Shown piece after piece: positions 34,381-43,165 of a stretch of 64,000 bases of DNA. The notes under the pieces are model-generated. The model searched no databases. It saw only the letters and a program-made list of their open reading frames with translations, and had not been told where the DNA came from. Numbering within the stretch: the stretch's first letter is position 1; each line of letters begins with the position of its first letter. The stretch comes from RHKX01 sp963743875 (GTDB taxonomy: Bacteria; Actinomycetota; Thermoleophilia; Solirubrobacterales; 70-9), in the NCBI GenBank assembly GCA_963743875.1, contig CAVURM010000001.1, forward strand, positions 992,001-1,056,000, given 5' to 3'. A program made the translations under genes and the position numbers.

Positions 34381-35680
34381 CGCGACCGCCCAGTCAACGA
34401 AGCCCGAGGCAAGGGAACCGTCGTGGCTGGTTGAACGGCGAGCGCAGGCGGTTGATGCGGCCAAGGAGTTGGCCCTCCCCGGGCCGAAGACCCGCGGCTG
34501 GGAGTTCACCGATCTCTCGAAGCTGGATCTGAATTCCTTCGCCCCCGCCGATGGAGGCGACGTCGCGAGCGCCGAGATCGTCGCCACCCGTCTGCAGGTG
34601 CCCGAGGGCTCGGCCGGCCTGACGCAGGTCGACGCGACGGCTCTGCTGGACGAGGCCTCTCCCCCGGCTCCCACCGGCAACGGCCGCCCCGACGCCGTCA
34701 CGGTGATGAGCCTGTCGGAGGGTGCCGAGCGCTTCCCCGACCTCGTCGGCGAACACCTCGGCACCATCGTGCCCGCGGGCAGCGATCCGTTCGTGGCGAT
34801 CAACGACGCAGGCTGGAGAGGCGGCGCGCTCGTCTACATCCCCAGGAACAGCAGCCCGGATCAACCGATCTCCCTGACGGCGGTCCAGCAGGCAGCGGGG
34901 CGCACTCTCAATTGGCGCACGCTGATCGTGCTCGAAGAGGGTGCGGAGGCCGAGGTCTGGGAGCGTTACGTCTCCGCCGACGAGCAGAGCGAGGGCCTGT
35001 TCAACGGCGTCACCGAGCTCATCCTCGGCGCCGGCTCGAACCTTCGGTACGTCTGCGGCCAGGACCTCTCACCCAAGTCATGGGTCTTCGCCAGCCAACG
35101 GGCCGAGGTCGAACGCGACGCGACCCTCGAATGGGTGGCCCTCGGCTTCGGCTCGGCCAACGGCAAGGTGCGGATGGAGACCAAGCTCGCAGGACGCGGA
35201 GCCAACGCGCGGGTCACCGGTGCCTATGTCAGCAACGGCCGCCAGCACATCGACTACGACACAACGCAGGAGCACGCCGCCGAGGACACGACCTCCGACC
35301 TGTCCTTCCGGGGGGTCCTCGACGGGCGCTCGACCACCGTCTGGCGCGGAATGATCAACGTCGATCGCGGTGCCCAGCGCACCGATGCATTCCAGGACTG
35401 CCGCAACCTGATCCTCTCCTCGAAAGCCCACGCGGACGCGATTCCGGGCCTCCAGATCGAGGCGGACGACGTCGCCTGCACGCACGCCGCGGCCGTCGCT
35501 CAGATCGATCCTGAACAGCTCTTCTACCTGACCTCGCGCGGGCTCGATGCCGACCAGGCGGGGGAGCTGATCGTCGGCGGGTTCCTGGCCGAGCTGGTCG
35601 AGCGGATTCCCGCCGGACCGGTGGCGGATGCCCTGGCCGCAGCGCTGGAAAGCCGCCTCAGCGAGCTCCTCGACGGCTGA
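34373..35680 (+). CDS. sufD: Fe-S assembly scaffold SufD
   Basis: A 435-residue SufB paralogue and partner. The N-terminus has TRGWEFTDLSKLDLNSF, the beta-helix core includes VYIPRNSSPDQPISL and TTVWRGMINVDRGAQRTDAFQ, and the C-terminus has CTHAAAVAQIDPEQLFYLTSRG and the LIVGGFLAELVERIP block. TTG 34373 starts within the sufB 3' end, so SufB and SufD are made in a coupled ratio. SufD closes the cluster. Confidence 0.93.
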   Translation: MASATAQSTKPEAREPSWLVERRAQAVDAAKELALPGPKTRGWEFTDLSKLDLNSFAPADGGDVASAEIVATRLQVPEGSAGLTQVDATALLDEASPPAPTGNGRPDAVTVMSLSEGAERFPDLVGEHLGTIVPAGSDPFVAINDAGWRGGALVYIPRNSSPDQPISLTAVQQAAGRTLNWRTLIVLEEGAEAEVWERYVSADEQSEGLFNGVTELILGAGSNLRYVCGQDLSPKSWVFASQRAEVERDATLEWVALGFGSANGKVRMETKLAGRGANARVTGAYVSNGRQHIDYDTTQEHAAEDTTSDLSFRGVLDGRSTTVWRGMINVDRGAQRTDAFQDCRNLILSSKAHADAIPGLQIEADDVACTHAAAVAQIDPEQLFYLTSRGLDADQAGELIVGGFLAELVERIPAGPVADALAAALESRLSELLDG

Positions 35681-35763
35681 GCGGGGAGGACGAATCCCCC
35701 GACGGCCCGAACGCAGCAAGCCTCGTTGGAGGACTGGTCAGATCCGCGGCGGTCCTCGTCGGG

Positions 35764-36162
35764 GTGACGGCCTCGCTTGGGATGGCAGCCTGCAGCGGTG
35801 AGCATGAATTCACCGCGCAGGACTTCATCGAAGAGATGAACGACAACGGTGCGGCGCTGGCCCTCGGATCGGCGCTCACGAAGAACCCCGACGGGGCGGA
35901 CATCTACACGGTCAGCCTGACCGAGTTCGCGCCGAGCGCCGTCGGCCAGGCGCCGCCGCCAACCGACGTCCACGGCGCAGCGACGCTACTGATCGCCGCC
36001 GATTCCGACGCCGGGCGCGATGAGTTCGACCGCTGCGAGCAGGCCCCGATCCTCACTTGCTTCAGGGCCGGGAACGCGGTCCTCCGCGTGGAGGACCTCC
36101 CACCGGCCGACCAGGCGCGGATCACGACGGCGGTTGAGTCCCTGGCGACCAACGGCGACTGA
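35764..36162 (+). CDS. Small predicted lipoprotein of unknown function
   Basis: About 132 residues from GTG 35764. A lipobox LGMAACSGE is only nine residues in, too close for a signal peptide. The in-frame codons upstream (LVRSAAVLVGV, from CTG 35734) would complete a normal 19-residue lipoprotein signal, but no ATG/GTG/TTG is available there. GGAGGA directly precedes that CTG. The mature part is soluble, with a central Cys pair (DRCEQAPILTCF) that may form a disulfide and a partial resemblance to a C-terminal binding domain. Family not recognised. It stands alone after sufD. Confidence 0.55.
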   Translation: MTASLGMAACSGEHEFTAQDFIEEMNDNGAALALGSALTKNPDGADIYTVSLTEFAPSAVGQAPPPTDVHGAATLLIAADSDAGRDEFDRCEQAPILTCFRAGNAVLRVEDLPPADQARITTAVESLATNGD

Positions 36163-36216
36163 TCCGGTTCAGGGGGGTCGCTCGCACGCTGTCGCAATCG
36201 CAAAGGCGCGCACCGC

Positions 36217-36354
36217 TCAACCGGGAGGTTCAGCCTCATCGGCGTCGCGTCGGCGACGCTCCCTGATCGTGCTGATCACCACCGCGACCAGGACCACCAA
36301 AGCAGGGATCACATATGGCAGCCAGTGACCTGCGTGAGCGACGGGAATCACCAT
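36217..36354 (-). CDS. Small single-helix membrane protein, 45 residues
   Basis: ATG 36354 to TGA 36217: MVIPVAHAGHWLPYV, then one membrane helix (IPALVVLVAVVIS) and a basic, then acidic tail. It begins four bases after the stop of the large membrane protein at 36359-37843, so it is probably co-transcribed as a small accessory subunit. The His-rich front (HAGH) would face outside and could touch copper in this locus. Family unknown. Confidence 0.6.
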   Translation of the reverse strand: MVIPVAHAGHWLPYVIPALVVLVAVVISTIRERRRRDADEAEPPG

Positions 36355-36358
36355 CGCC

Positions 36359-37843
36359 TCAAGCGTTGGCCTGGGAGAGCAGATAGAGACCGAGGATGCT
36401 GAAGAACATCATCGTGACCAACATCCACACCTGAGACCAGGCGGCGTCCCGAGGGTCCCTCCAGAGAGCCAGCGCGCGATCGTGGCCGATAGCGAGGGCG
36501 ATGACGTGCCCGACCACGATTGCTCCGAACTGCACGTACCAGATCGCCGTGGCACCAACGAGGCCGTAGTCGATCCCCGAGCCGGCGGTTCCGAACAGAT
36601 TCGAGCCGTCGCCCAGGGGATCGGAGAGCAGGTAGGTGAACTGCGCCTGCTCCTGGTAGACGACAAGGCTGAAGTAGTGAGCGACGAGATACGCGAGGGC
36701 GATCGGGATGAACGCGTGTGCGAACGCCTTGGCGAGCTCGCGGACGCTGCGCCTGTTGTCGACGATTCGCATCCCGTAGATGCCGCCCCAGAAGACCGCG
36801 GTGACCACCGCGAGCGTGCCGGCGAGAAAGAGCGAGTTGGTCAGCCTGAGCGCGGCCACCGGCGTCAGGCCGGCGTCGGTCAGCGCCTGGAAGGCCGAGC
36901 TGATCGGCTCCTTGAGTACCCCTTCGGAAGCCCCGTCGAAGGTCGTGGAGCCGATCGCTGCGAGGACCAGCGCGAGCGATCCGGCGGGCAGCGCCCAGGT
37001 CGTCGTCCCGGCGAGTAACGGGCGGCGCCCGAGGCGGCCGTCGCGGACCTCGAAGGCAGCGAGGCTCGCGAACATGCCGAAGTACTGGGAGAAGGTTTCG
37101 CCCCGATCGATCCAACGCTCGACTCCGAAGAGCCCCATTGCGACGAACGTGTAGGCCGAGTAGATAAGCGTGGCAATCGTCAGGGTCTTCGGCGTCAGCC
37201 CGGCCGCGGCGAATCCGCTCTGACCCCAGACGAGCTCGAGGAAGACGAAGGCGACGAGACCGACGACAGCCGGCCAGCGGCCGAGCCGTTCGGGGTAGGT
37301 GAACGGTGCCGATTGCTTCTGCCCGACGAGCCTGCTGAAGCCGGCCCCAGCAACACGCCCGATCGCCCGCCAGGGATTGAACGCTCGGAACACGTCGCCG
37401 AACAGCACGCTCAGGCCGACGAGGCCGAGCCAGAAGGTGACGAAGACGAACGTGACCGAGAAGTTCCTGTCCGGGGCTTCGGTTCCGTCGAGCCCGGTCC
37501 AGACGACCAAGCCGAGCAGGAGGACGCCGATGGAACCCGCGGCGACCTGGGCGGGGAGGCCGAGCAGGGCGGAGTTGACCCCGTCACTGAAGCTGCGCCA
37601 ACCGTAGTTCTCGAATCGGACCTTCCGCCATCCGAGCGTCAGGCCGACGAACGAGACGATCAGGATGATCGACGAACCCCACGCGAACAGCCAGTCGGGT
37701 AGCGGCAGGTCCGATCGGCCGACCAGCCCGTGCGCTGCTGCCGAGGACGGCAGCAGCGCAGCGGTGATCGTGACACTCAGCAGCGCCCAGCCCAAGGACC
37801 GGGTGAGCCGCGCCCCCAAACCTGCGGTGGCTCGCGGCCTCAC
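36359..37843 (-). CDS. Polytopic membrane protein (fenitrothion-hydrolase-like family), copper locus
   Basis: 494 residues with a signal-like N-terminus ending AAAHGLVGRSDLP and about 12 membrane helices. I associate the AAAHGLVGRSDLPLPDWLFAW opening with an Actinobacterial family often annotated as fenitrothion hydrolase, but hydrolase chemistry is not evident. His and Met residues after the signal, and the company of a cupredoxin-like protein and CopA, suggest a metal-linked role. GTG 37843 overlaps the cupredoxin gene stop (GTGA), so the order is cupredoxin, membrane protein, small helix protein. Function is inferred from neighbours. Confidence 0.65.
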   Translation of the reverse strand: MRPRATAGLGARLTRSLGWALLSVTITAALLPSSAAAHGLVGRSDLPLPDWLFAWGSSIILIVSFVGLTLGWRKVRFENYGWRSFSDGVNSALLGLPAQVAAGSIGVLLLGLVVWTGLDGTEAPDRNFSVTFVFVTFWLGLVGLSVLFGDVFRAFNPWRAIGRVAGAGFSRLVGQKQSAPFTYPERLGRWPAVVGLVAFVFLELVWGQSGFAAAGLTPKTLTIATLIYSAYTFVAMGLFGVERWIDRGETFSQYFGMFASLAAFEVRDGRLGRRPLLAGTTTWALPAGSLALVLAAIGSTTFDGASEGVLKEPISSAFQALTDAGLTPVAALRLTNSLFLAGTLAVVTAVFWGGIYGMRIVDNRRSVRELAKAFAHAFIPIALAYLVAHYFSLVVYQEQAQFTYLLSDPLGDGSNLFGTAGSGIDYGLVGATAIWYVQFGAIVVGHVIALAIGHDRALALWRDPRDAAWSQVWMLVTMMFFSILGLYLLSQANA

Positions 37844-38286
37844 GGGTTGACGGTCAGCTCGGCGATCTGGGTTTCGGAGCTGTGCAGCTCGACCTCGTAG
37901 ATGCCGTCGCTGTCGGCCGGGAAATCGAACTCGGCGCTACCGCCGGCGGGGACCTCCTCCTCGATGTCGTAGCCGTGGACGTGGACCTCGTCGGCGGTGT
38001 CGGACATGACGACGAACCGGATCTGGTCTCCCTTGTCGAAGGTAAGGTCGGCAACGCCGCCCTCGGGCTCCCCGCCGACGACGTTGATCGTCGGAACTTC
38101 GGGCGCATTGGGCACTTCGGGCTTGTCACCCCCGCCGGCATTCGACTCAGATGTGGTCGAGGTGGTCGCGACGGACGCGGTGGTCGCATCATCGCTCCCA
38201 TCGTCACCCTTGAAGACGAAGAAGAGAACGACGACGACGACAACCGCGCCGAGGGCGGCAGCGATTCGGGTTCCATTGGATTTCAT
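37840..38286 (-). CDS. Membrane-anchored cupredoxin-like protein
   Basis: 148 residues: N-terminal membrane helix (IAAALGAVVVVVVLFFVF), a Ser/Thr/Ala-rich linker, then a beta-sandwich of about 90 residues (INVVGGEPEGGVADLTFDKGD...VHVHGYDIEEEVPAGG...GIYEVELHS). The pattern resembles the EfeO/cupredoxin-like domain. His in VHVHGY and in VELHS could bind copper, but the classical Cys ligand is absent. It heads a three-gene operon and sits 0.9 kb from a copper ATPase. Confidence 0.75.
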   Translation of the reverse strand: MKSNGTRIAAALGAVVVVVVLFFVFKGDDGSDDATTASVATTSTTSESNAGGGDKPEVPNAPEVPTINVVGGEPEGGVADLTFDKGDQIRFVVMSDTADEVHVHGYDIEEEVPAGGSAEFDFPADSDGIYEVELHSSETQIAELTVNP

Positions 38287-38343
38287 TGAAGGCTCCTTGA
38301 CTCATTTCATCTCGATCGCCGCCGGATTCGGCGGCTACTGCTG

Positions 38344-38676
38344 TCACTGGTAGACGAGGACGCGAGGCGGGGCTCGCCCTGCCAGCGAATAGGCGAGCAG
38401 GAGCCCGCTCCGGCGAGATGATTCGGCTGGGAAGTCCGGTGGTGGTGAAGCGGAAAGCTGCGCTCGTCGGTGAGAAAAGGCAACCTTCGACCGGATTCGC
38501 TCCAGGGCCTCCAGACCGGGTGCGCGGCCCGTGATCAGGATCGGCACCACCAACAGCAGGAGTGGAACGAGCGCGAGGAAACCGCCCGAAACCGCGACGG
38601 CAAAGACCGCCGGGAGGCAAACCGTCAGGAAAACGCCGGCGGCTACGCGCTGAGGACTGCGACCGGTCTCGCTCAC
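38344..38676 (-). CDS. Small two-helix membrane protein
   Basis: 110 residues from GTG 38676, which has TAGCGT exactly seven bases upstream. Two close hydrophobic segments (VAAGVFLTVCLPAVFAVAV and FLALVPLLLLVVPILI) precede a basic C-terminal half (ALERIRSKVAFSHRRAQLS). No family recognised. The two halves suggest a membrane hairpin with a cytoplasmic tail. Its location in the copper region may be coincidental. Confidence 0.55.
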   Translation of the reverse strand: MSETGRSPQRVAAGVFLTVCLPAVFAVAVSGGFLALVPLLLLVVPILITGRAPGLEALERIRSKVAFSHRRAQLSASPPPDFPAESSRRSGLLLAYSLAGRAPPRVLVYQ

Positions 38677-38707
38677 CCTGAGGACGCTACCGGATCGTGA
38701 TTCGGCG

Positions 38708-39058
38708 CTACCTAGGTTCGGTTGGTGCTCGGGGCTCCAATGACCTGATCCGGCGGGCCAGAACATCGGACTGCGTTCGAAGATGCTGTGAGGCAATCGG
38801 ACCGCGACCGGGGACGCTGGCTCGGAGTAAGAGGGTGGACCGGCCCTCGTCGGATGCGGAGAGCCCGATCTTCACCGACATCGGCTGACAGTGGCAATGA
38901 AGCCGGGCGAAGTCCTCGGTGGCAACGAGTGTTCCGGGCTCGGTTTCCTCCACAGGCCAATCGAGTTCGGCCACGGCAGTTCGCGCCGCGGCCAAAGCCT
39001 GATCTCCGGAAAGCAGCATGGGGATCGAGAGATCGCGTTTGGTTGTCAGAAAGCCCAT
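38708..39058 (-). CDS. Conserved small protein of unknown function
   Basis: 116 residues from ATG 39058. The sequence MGFLTTKRDLSIPM, ALAAARTAVAELDWPVEETEPG and LHCHCQPMSVKIGLS suggests a compact alpha/beta domain; the CHC triplet could bind metal. I do not recognise the family. It is divergent from copA, whose promoter and operator occupy the 130-bp gap. Confidence 0.6.
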   Translation of the reverse strand: MGFLTTKRDLSIPMLLSGDQALAAARTAVAELDWPVEETEPGTLVATEDFARLHCHCQPMSVKIGLSASDEGRSTLLLRASVPGRGPIASQHLRTQSDVLARRIRSLEPRAPTEPR

Positions 39059-39112
39059 CGCCGCCAGCTCAATGGTAGGCCACGAGCACGCTGCCATCGG
39101 AATTCGGAGCCT

Positions 39113-39141
39113 TTGCCCATCATACCCCCATAGGGTATATT
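39113..39141 (+). promoter_or_regulatory. copA promoter with CsoR-type operator
   Basis: TTGCCC (39113-39118) and TATATT (39136-39141) are 17 bp apart. Between and over the -10 is ATACCC-ccata-GGGTAT (39122-39138), the pseudo-palindrome typical of copper-sensing CsoR operators. Copper would release CsoR and expose the -10. No csoR gene lies in this window. Confidence 0.75.
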
Positions 39142-39189
39142 GGAATTGATCAAGCGGATTCCCCCGATCGCACGAAGGAGCCGTCCTGG

Positions 39190-41454
39190 ATGAGCGAGAC
39201 CGATGACGGCGGGGTCGTACCCGCTGAGGGCGCAAGGATCGAGTTGGCCGTTCAAGGCATGACCTGCGCATCGTGCGCCGGTCGCGTCGAGCGCAAGCTG
39301 AACGAAATCGAGGGCGTTGAGGCGACGGTCAACTTCGCGACCGAGCACGCGGCGGTGACCTATGACTCGCGGTCGGTGGGTCGAGATCAGCTGCTCGGGG
39401 CCGTGAAGGCGGCCGGGTACAGCGTGCGCCTTCCCAGGCCGCGGGGCGACGCCGGCGCCGATGCGGCGGCAGACGCTGAGTTGCAGGATCTGCGTACCCG
39501 CCTCGGTTTCGCGATCATGCTCTCCGTACCGGTCGCGCTGATCGCGATGATCCCGCCGCTGCAGTTCGACTACTGGCAGTGGGTCAGCATGGTGCTTGCG
39601 ACGCCGGTCGTTTTCTGGGCCGGCTGGCCGTTCCATCAGGTTGCCTGGCGAAATCTGCGTCACGGATCCGCATCGATGGACACCTTGATCTCACTGGGAA
39701 CCTTGGCGGCCTGGACCTGGTCTGTCGTGGCGTTGTTCGTCCTCGGCGCCGGCGAGCCAGGCATGCGGATGATCTTCACGCTGATTCCCGAGCAGGGCGC
39801 CGGGGCTTCGGAGGTCTACTTCGAGGTGGCAGCTCTGGTCACCACGTTCATCCTCGCCGGCCGATTCTTCGAGGCCAAGGCGAAACGCCGCGCCGGCGCA
39901 GCGCTCGAGGCCCTGATGGAGCTGGGGGCCAAGGACGTGTCGATACTCGATGGCGACGGCAGCGAGCGCAGGGTTCCGGCCGATCAACTCGAGGTCGGCA
40001 GCATTTTCGTCGCCCGGCCCGGCGAGAAGGTCGCAACGGACGGCATCGTGATCGAGGGGCACTCGGCGGTCGACGCTTCGTTGCTGACCGGGGAGTCGGT
40101 ACCGGTTGAGGTCGGCCCTGGATCTGAGGTGACAGGCGCAACTGTCAACGCAGGAGGTCGCCTGGTGATTCGCGCCACTCGGGTGGGTTCGGAGACCGCG
40201 GTGGCGCAGATCGCACGCCTCGTCACCGAGGCGCAAACAGGCAAGGCCCCGGTTCAGCGACTCGCCGATCGCGTCTCCGCGATCTTCGTACCGATTGTGA
40301 TCGGATTGGCCCTCGCGACGCTCGCGTATTGGCTTGCCACGGGGGCCAGCGCGACCTATGCGCTCACGGCGGCGGTCGCCGTGTTGATCGTTGCCTGCCC
40401 GTGCGCCCTCGGGCTCGCGACGCCCACCGCGCTGCTCGTCGGCACCGGCCGAGGAGCTCAAATGGGGTTGCTGATCAAGGGGCCCGAAGTGCTGGAGTCG
40501 ACCCGCGAGGTCGACACGATCGTGCTCGACAAGACGGGAACCGTCACCACCGGCGAGATGAGCGTGCAGGAGGTGGTCGTTGCCGCAGGGACTGACGAGG
40601 TCGAGGCGATGCGGCTGATCGGCGCAATCGAGAGCTCGTCGGAGCACCCTGTTGCCCGTGCAATCGCGGCCGAGGCCTCGAGGCGAGTCGACGATCTACC
40701 GGTACCCGAAGGCTTCGCCAACATCGAAGGGCTTGGCGTCGAAGGGACCGTCGGCGATCGCCACCTGGTGGTTGGCCGTCCGAGATTGCTCGCGGAGCGC
40801 GATCACTCGACCCCCGATCGGCTCAAACGAGCACTGGAGGAAGCGACGGCCCGCGGCCAAACCGCCATCGCCGCAGGCTGGGACGGCAAGGTCCACGCGA
40901 TGATCGCGGTGGCAGACACGATCAAGCCGACGTCGGCGGAGGCCATGGTTCGCCTGCGAGCGCTCGGGCTGCGACCGATCCTGCTGACCGGGGACAACGC
41001 CGCAACGGCCGAGGCCGTCGCCTCAGCGGTCGGCATCGATGAGGTGATCGCGGAAGTTCTTCCATCAGGAAAGGCAGACGTCATCAGTCGCCTGCAGGCG
41101 GAGGGCTGCACGGTCGCGATGGTCGGAGACGGTGTCAACGACGCCCCCGCGCTGGCCCAGGCCGACCTCGGTCTTGCGATCGGATCGGGGACCGACGTCG
41201 CGATCGAGGCGTCGGATCTGACGCTCGTGTCAGGGGACCTCAGAGCGGCCGGCGATGCGATCCGCCTCTCCCGCCGAACCCTCTCGACGATCAAGGGCAA
41301 TCTGTTCTGGGCATTTGCATACAACGTCGCCGCGCTGCCGCTGGCAATGAGCGGTTACCTGAACCCGCTGGTAGCCGCGGCGGCGATGGCGCTCTCGAGC
41401 GTGTTCGTGGTTTCCAACTCGCTCCGCCTTCGAGCATTCAAGGCGGAGCGTTGA
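39190..41454 (+). CDS. copA: Copper-exporting P1B-type ATPase CopA
   Basis: 754 residues. One N-terminal heavy-metal domain has MTCASC (24-29). Membrane helices follow, with the transport-site CPC (Cys403-Pro-Cys405), phosphorylation DKTGT (Asp447), the nucleotide-domain SSEHPVARAI (His-Pro), MVGDGVNDAPAL hinge, and the C-terminal helices YNVAALPLAMSG (Tyr-Asn) and ALSSVFVVSNSLRL (Met/Ser-Ser), which fit the Cu(I) P1B-1 subgroup. It exports Cu(I) from the cytoplasm. The promoter carries a CsoR-like operator, so induction by copper is likely. Confidence 0.95.
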   Translation: MSETDDGGVVPAEGARIELAVQGMTCASCAGRVERKLNEIEGVEATVNFATEHAAVTYDSRSVGRDQLLGAVKAAGYSVRLPRPRGDAGADAAADAELQDLRTRLGFAIMLSVPVALIAMIPPLQFDYWQWVSMVLATPVVFWAGWPFHQVAWRNLRHGSASMDTLISLGTLAAWTWSVVALFVLGAGEPGMRMIFTLIPEQGAGASEVYFEVAALVTTFILAGRFFEAKAKRRAGAALEALMELGAKDVSILDGDGSERRVPADQLEVGSIFVARPGEKVATDGIVIEGHSAVDASLLTGESVPVEVGPGSEVTGATVNAGGRLVIRATRVGSETAVAQIARLVTEAQTGKAPVQRLADRVSAIFVPIVIGLALATLAYWLATGASATYALTAAVAVLIVACPCALGLATPTALLVGTGRGAQMGLLIKGPEVLESTREVDTIVLDKTGTVTTGEMSVQEVVVAAGTDEVEAMRLIGAIESSSEHPVARAIAAEASRRVDDLPVPEGFANIEGLGVEGTVGDRHLVVGRPRLLAERDHSTPDRLKRALEEATARGQTAIAAGWDGKVHAMIAVADTIKPTSAEAMVRLRALGLRPILLTGDNAATAEAVASAVGIDEVIAEVLPSGKADVISRLQAEGCTVAMVGDGVNDAPALAQADLGLAIGSGTDVAIEASDLTLVSGDLRAAGDAIRLSRRTLSTIKGNLFWAFAYNVAALPLAMSGYLNPLVAAAAMALSSVFVVSNSLRLRAFKAER

Positions 41455-41469
41455 TGGTGTCGCGGCGCG

Positions 41470-41628
41470 CTACTTGGGCGGCGGCGCCGAGATCGGTGCG
41501 GGCGTGGTGGAGTCCAGCGACGGCGCATCGATTGATTCGCCCGAGACACCGAACACGAACAGGATCAATGCCGCGATCCCGATGATCACGCCCAGAGCGA
41601 TCCCGATGGCGCGGTCGGTTCGGCTCAT
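41470..41628 (-). CDS. Small single-helix membrane protein, 52 residues
   Basis: ATG 41628 to TAG 41470: MSRTDRAIGIALGV, one long membrane helix (GVIIGIAALILFVFGV), then an acidic Ser/Thr/Pro-rich tail ending APPPK. Codon use fits the genome. It is 19 bp after the stop of the heme-oxygenase-like gene on the same strand and may be co-transcribed with it. Family unknown. Confidence 0.55.
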   Translation of the reverse strand: MSRTDRAIGIALGVIIGIAALILFVFGVSGESIDAPSLDSTTPAPISAPPPK

Positions 41629-41647
41629 CCCGATTGATTCGTCCTTG

Positions 41648-42259
41648 CTAGACGCCGTCGAGTAGGCGCCAGTTAGCCTCGAAGGCGCGCTCGGCGGCGG
41701 CGACCACGGCGTCCTCGTCGGCAGGGCTGGAGATCATCTCCTCGAGCAGCTCACGGCCCTCAGCAGCATGCTCGACGTCGCGGCCACGATGGACGGTGAA
41801 GTACCGGGTTCCCTCGGGTGAGTCGATCCCGTAGTGAGCCGCGAGGCCCTCGAGCTTGGTCTTCGAGATCTCCGGCTGACCACTTTCAATCGCGTAGAGC
41901 CGCGCGAGCGTGCTCAGGGCGCCGTCACGCTCGGTCCAGACCTCGACGCACTGAACGGTCTCGGTGGTCGGAGCGGCCGCGGCGTCGCCGCCGACGGCGT
42001 CGACGAACCCGTCCCAGAGCTCGATATGAGCGTGCTCCTCGTCGGCATGACCCTGCAGATCGGGGTACTGGGGAAGCTCTGCAGCCGCCTCCGACGAGAG
42101 ATCGGCGATCGCCGCGACGGCGTGACGGTACTGGCCCGAGTAGCGGGCGAGCTCGTCTCGCGTCAGCTCTCCGGCCGACCAGCGGATGTAGAACGGATGC
42201 TGGAGCACATCGTGTCGCTCGCGAGCGGTTTCGATGCGATCCCAGACGGAAGTAGCCAT
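41648..42259 (-). CDS. Heme-oxygenase-like (TENA/PqqC/CADD fold) iron-containing protein
   Basis: A 203-residue all-helical protein. Acidic/His positions suited to a di-iron site are ADLSSEAAAEL, HADEEHAHIELW, IESGQPEISKTKLEGL and YFTVHRGRDVEHAAEG. The pattern matches the iron-containing heme-oxygenase-like group (PqqC, CADD) more than thiaminase TenA. ATG 42259 has AGGAG seven bases upstream. Possible roles include oxidative cofactor chemistry; no partner genes identify it. It is divergent from the thioredoxin-fold gene at 42320. Confidence 0.72.
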   Translation of the reverse strand: MATSVWDRIETARERHDVLQHPFYIRWSAGELTRDELARYSGQYRHAVAAIADLSSEAAAELPQYPDLQGHADEEHAHIELWDGFVDAVGGDAAAAPTTETVQCVEVWTERDGALSTLARLYAIESGQPEISKTKLEGLAAHYGIDSPEGTRYFTVHRGRDVEHAAEGRELLEEMISSPADEDAVVAAAERAFEANWRLLDGV

Positions 42260-42319
42260 AACTTGCTCCTGTGCTCCTCAGACGACGATTACGGGAAATC
42301 AGCATACCCGCGTCCAACC

Positions 42320-43165
42320 ATGGAACTCTGCGATGCTCGGGAAATGCGCCCAGAACGCGACAACATCGCGATTCCCCCGTTCCCGCCGGGGATCACTTGG
42401 ATCGGGTCCGAGCCCCCGGTCAGCGAACGCATCACCGCTCGCTCGGCCCTCCTCGTCCACTTTTTCGAGCTCGGCGAGCTGAGCGGCGTTCGGACGCTTC
42501 CGTTCGTCGCCGGGCTGGCGCAGCGATACGCCGCCAATGGTCTCTCGGTGCTCGGCATCCACTCGCCTCGCTCCGCAGTGGCGAGCACGGATGCCGCCCT
42601 GACGGCCGCCGTCGATCGAGTCGGGTTGCCCTTCCCCGTCGCCAACGACAACGAACACCGGATCTGGCACGCCTACGGCTGTCAGGGCTGGCCTTCGACG
42701 TTCCTCTGGGGCCAGGGCGGCACCCTTCGCTACGTCCACTTCGGTGAGGGCGCCTACCACGAAACCGAGGCAGCTGTCCGGGCCGAACTCGCAGCCGGTG
42801 AGGGCCACGAGCTTCCCGAGCCCACCCTCGGGCCTCCTCCCGAAGGGGATCCACCGAAAGCGGAGAAGCCGAGCGACGAGGTCTTCCCCGGCGGCGCATA
42901 CGATCGACCCTGGGAGCCGGAGACGATCGACGAGCCGCTGATCGTCGAGTACGCCGGCGCCGGCGCCTGGGCCGCCCTCGACGGGACTGGAAAGGTCGCA
43001 ATCTCAGTCGACGGAGAGCCGACGGGATCGATCGAGCTTGCTGGACCCGGCCTCTACGAGCTCTGCAGCCACCCTGTACACGGAATGCACGAGGTCCGGA
43101 TGGAACTCGACGGCCCGATCAGAGTCTGGTCGGTGGCATTCGCCCCCGGTCCGGCCGCCGGGTAA
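42320..43165 (+). CDS. DipZ/TlpA-like thioredoxin-fold protein without the CxxC motif
   Basis: 281 residues. Residues about 40-165 have the thioredoxin-like fold of the DipZ C-terminal region: LLVHFFELGEL, RTLPFVAGLAQRYAANGLSVLGIHSPR, LPFPVANDNEHRIWHAYG and GWPSTFLWGQGG. The usual CxxC (as in WTYSCINCLRTLP) is replaced by GELSGVRTLP, so it cannot do dithiol exchange at that site. A beta-rich C-terminal domain (EPLIVEYAGAGAWAALDG) follows, as in DipZ. ATG 42320 or 42344 could start it. No signal peptide, so likely cytoplasmic. Confidence 0.75.
   Translation: MELCDAREMRPERDNIAIPPFPPGITWIGSEPPVSERITARSALLVHFFELGELSGVRTLPFVAGLAQRYAANGLSVLGIHSPRSAVASTDAALTAAVDRVGLPFPVANDNEHRIWHAYGCQGWPSTFLWGQGGTLRYVHFGEGAYHETEAAVRAELAAGEGHELPEPTLGPPPEGDPPKAEKPSDEVFPGGAYDRPWEPETIDEPLIVEYAGAGAWAALDGTGKVAISVDGEPTGSIELAGPGLYELCSHPVHGMHEVRMELDGPIRVWSVAFAPGPAAG

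Noticed and set aside
32773..34803. 676-codon minus-strand frame opposite sufB
   Set aside because: SufB is unmistakable on the plus strand; the antisense frame is Val/Asp/Leu-rich repeats of complementary codons.
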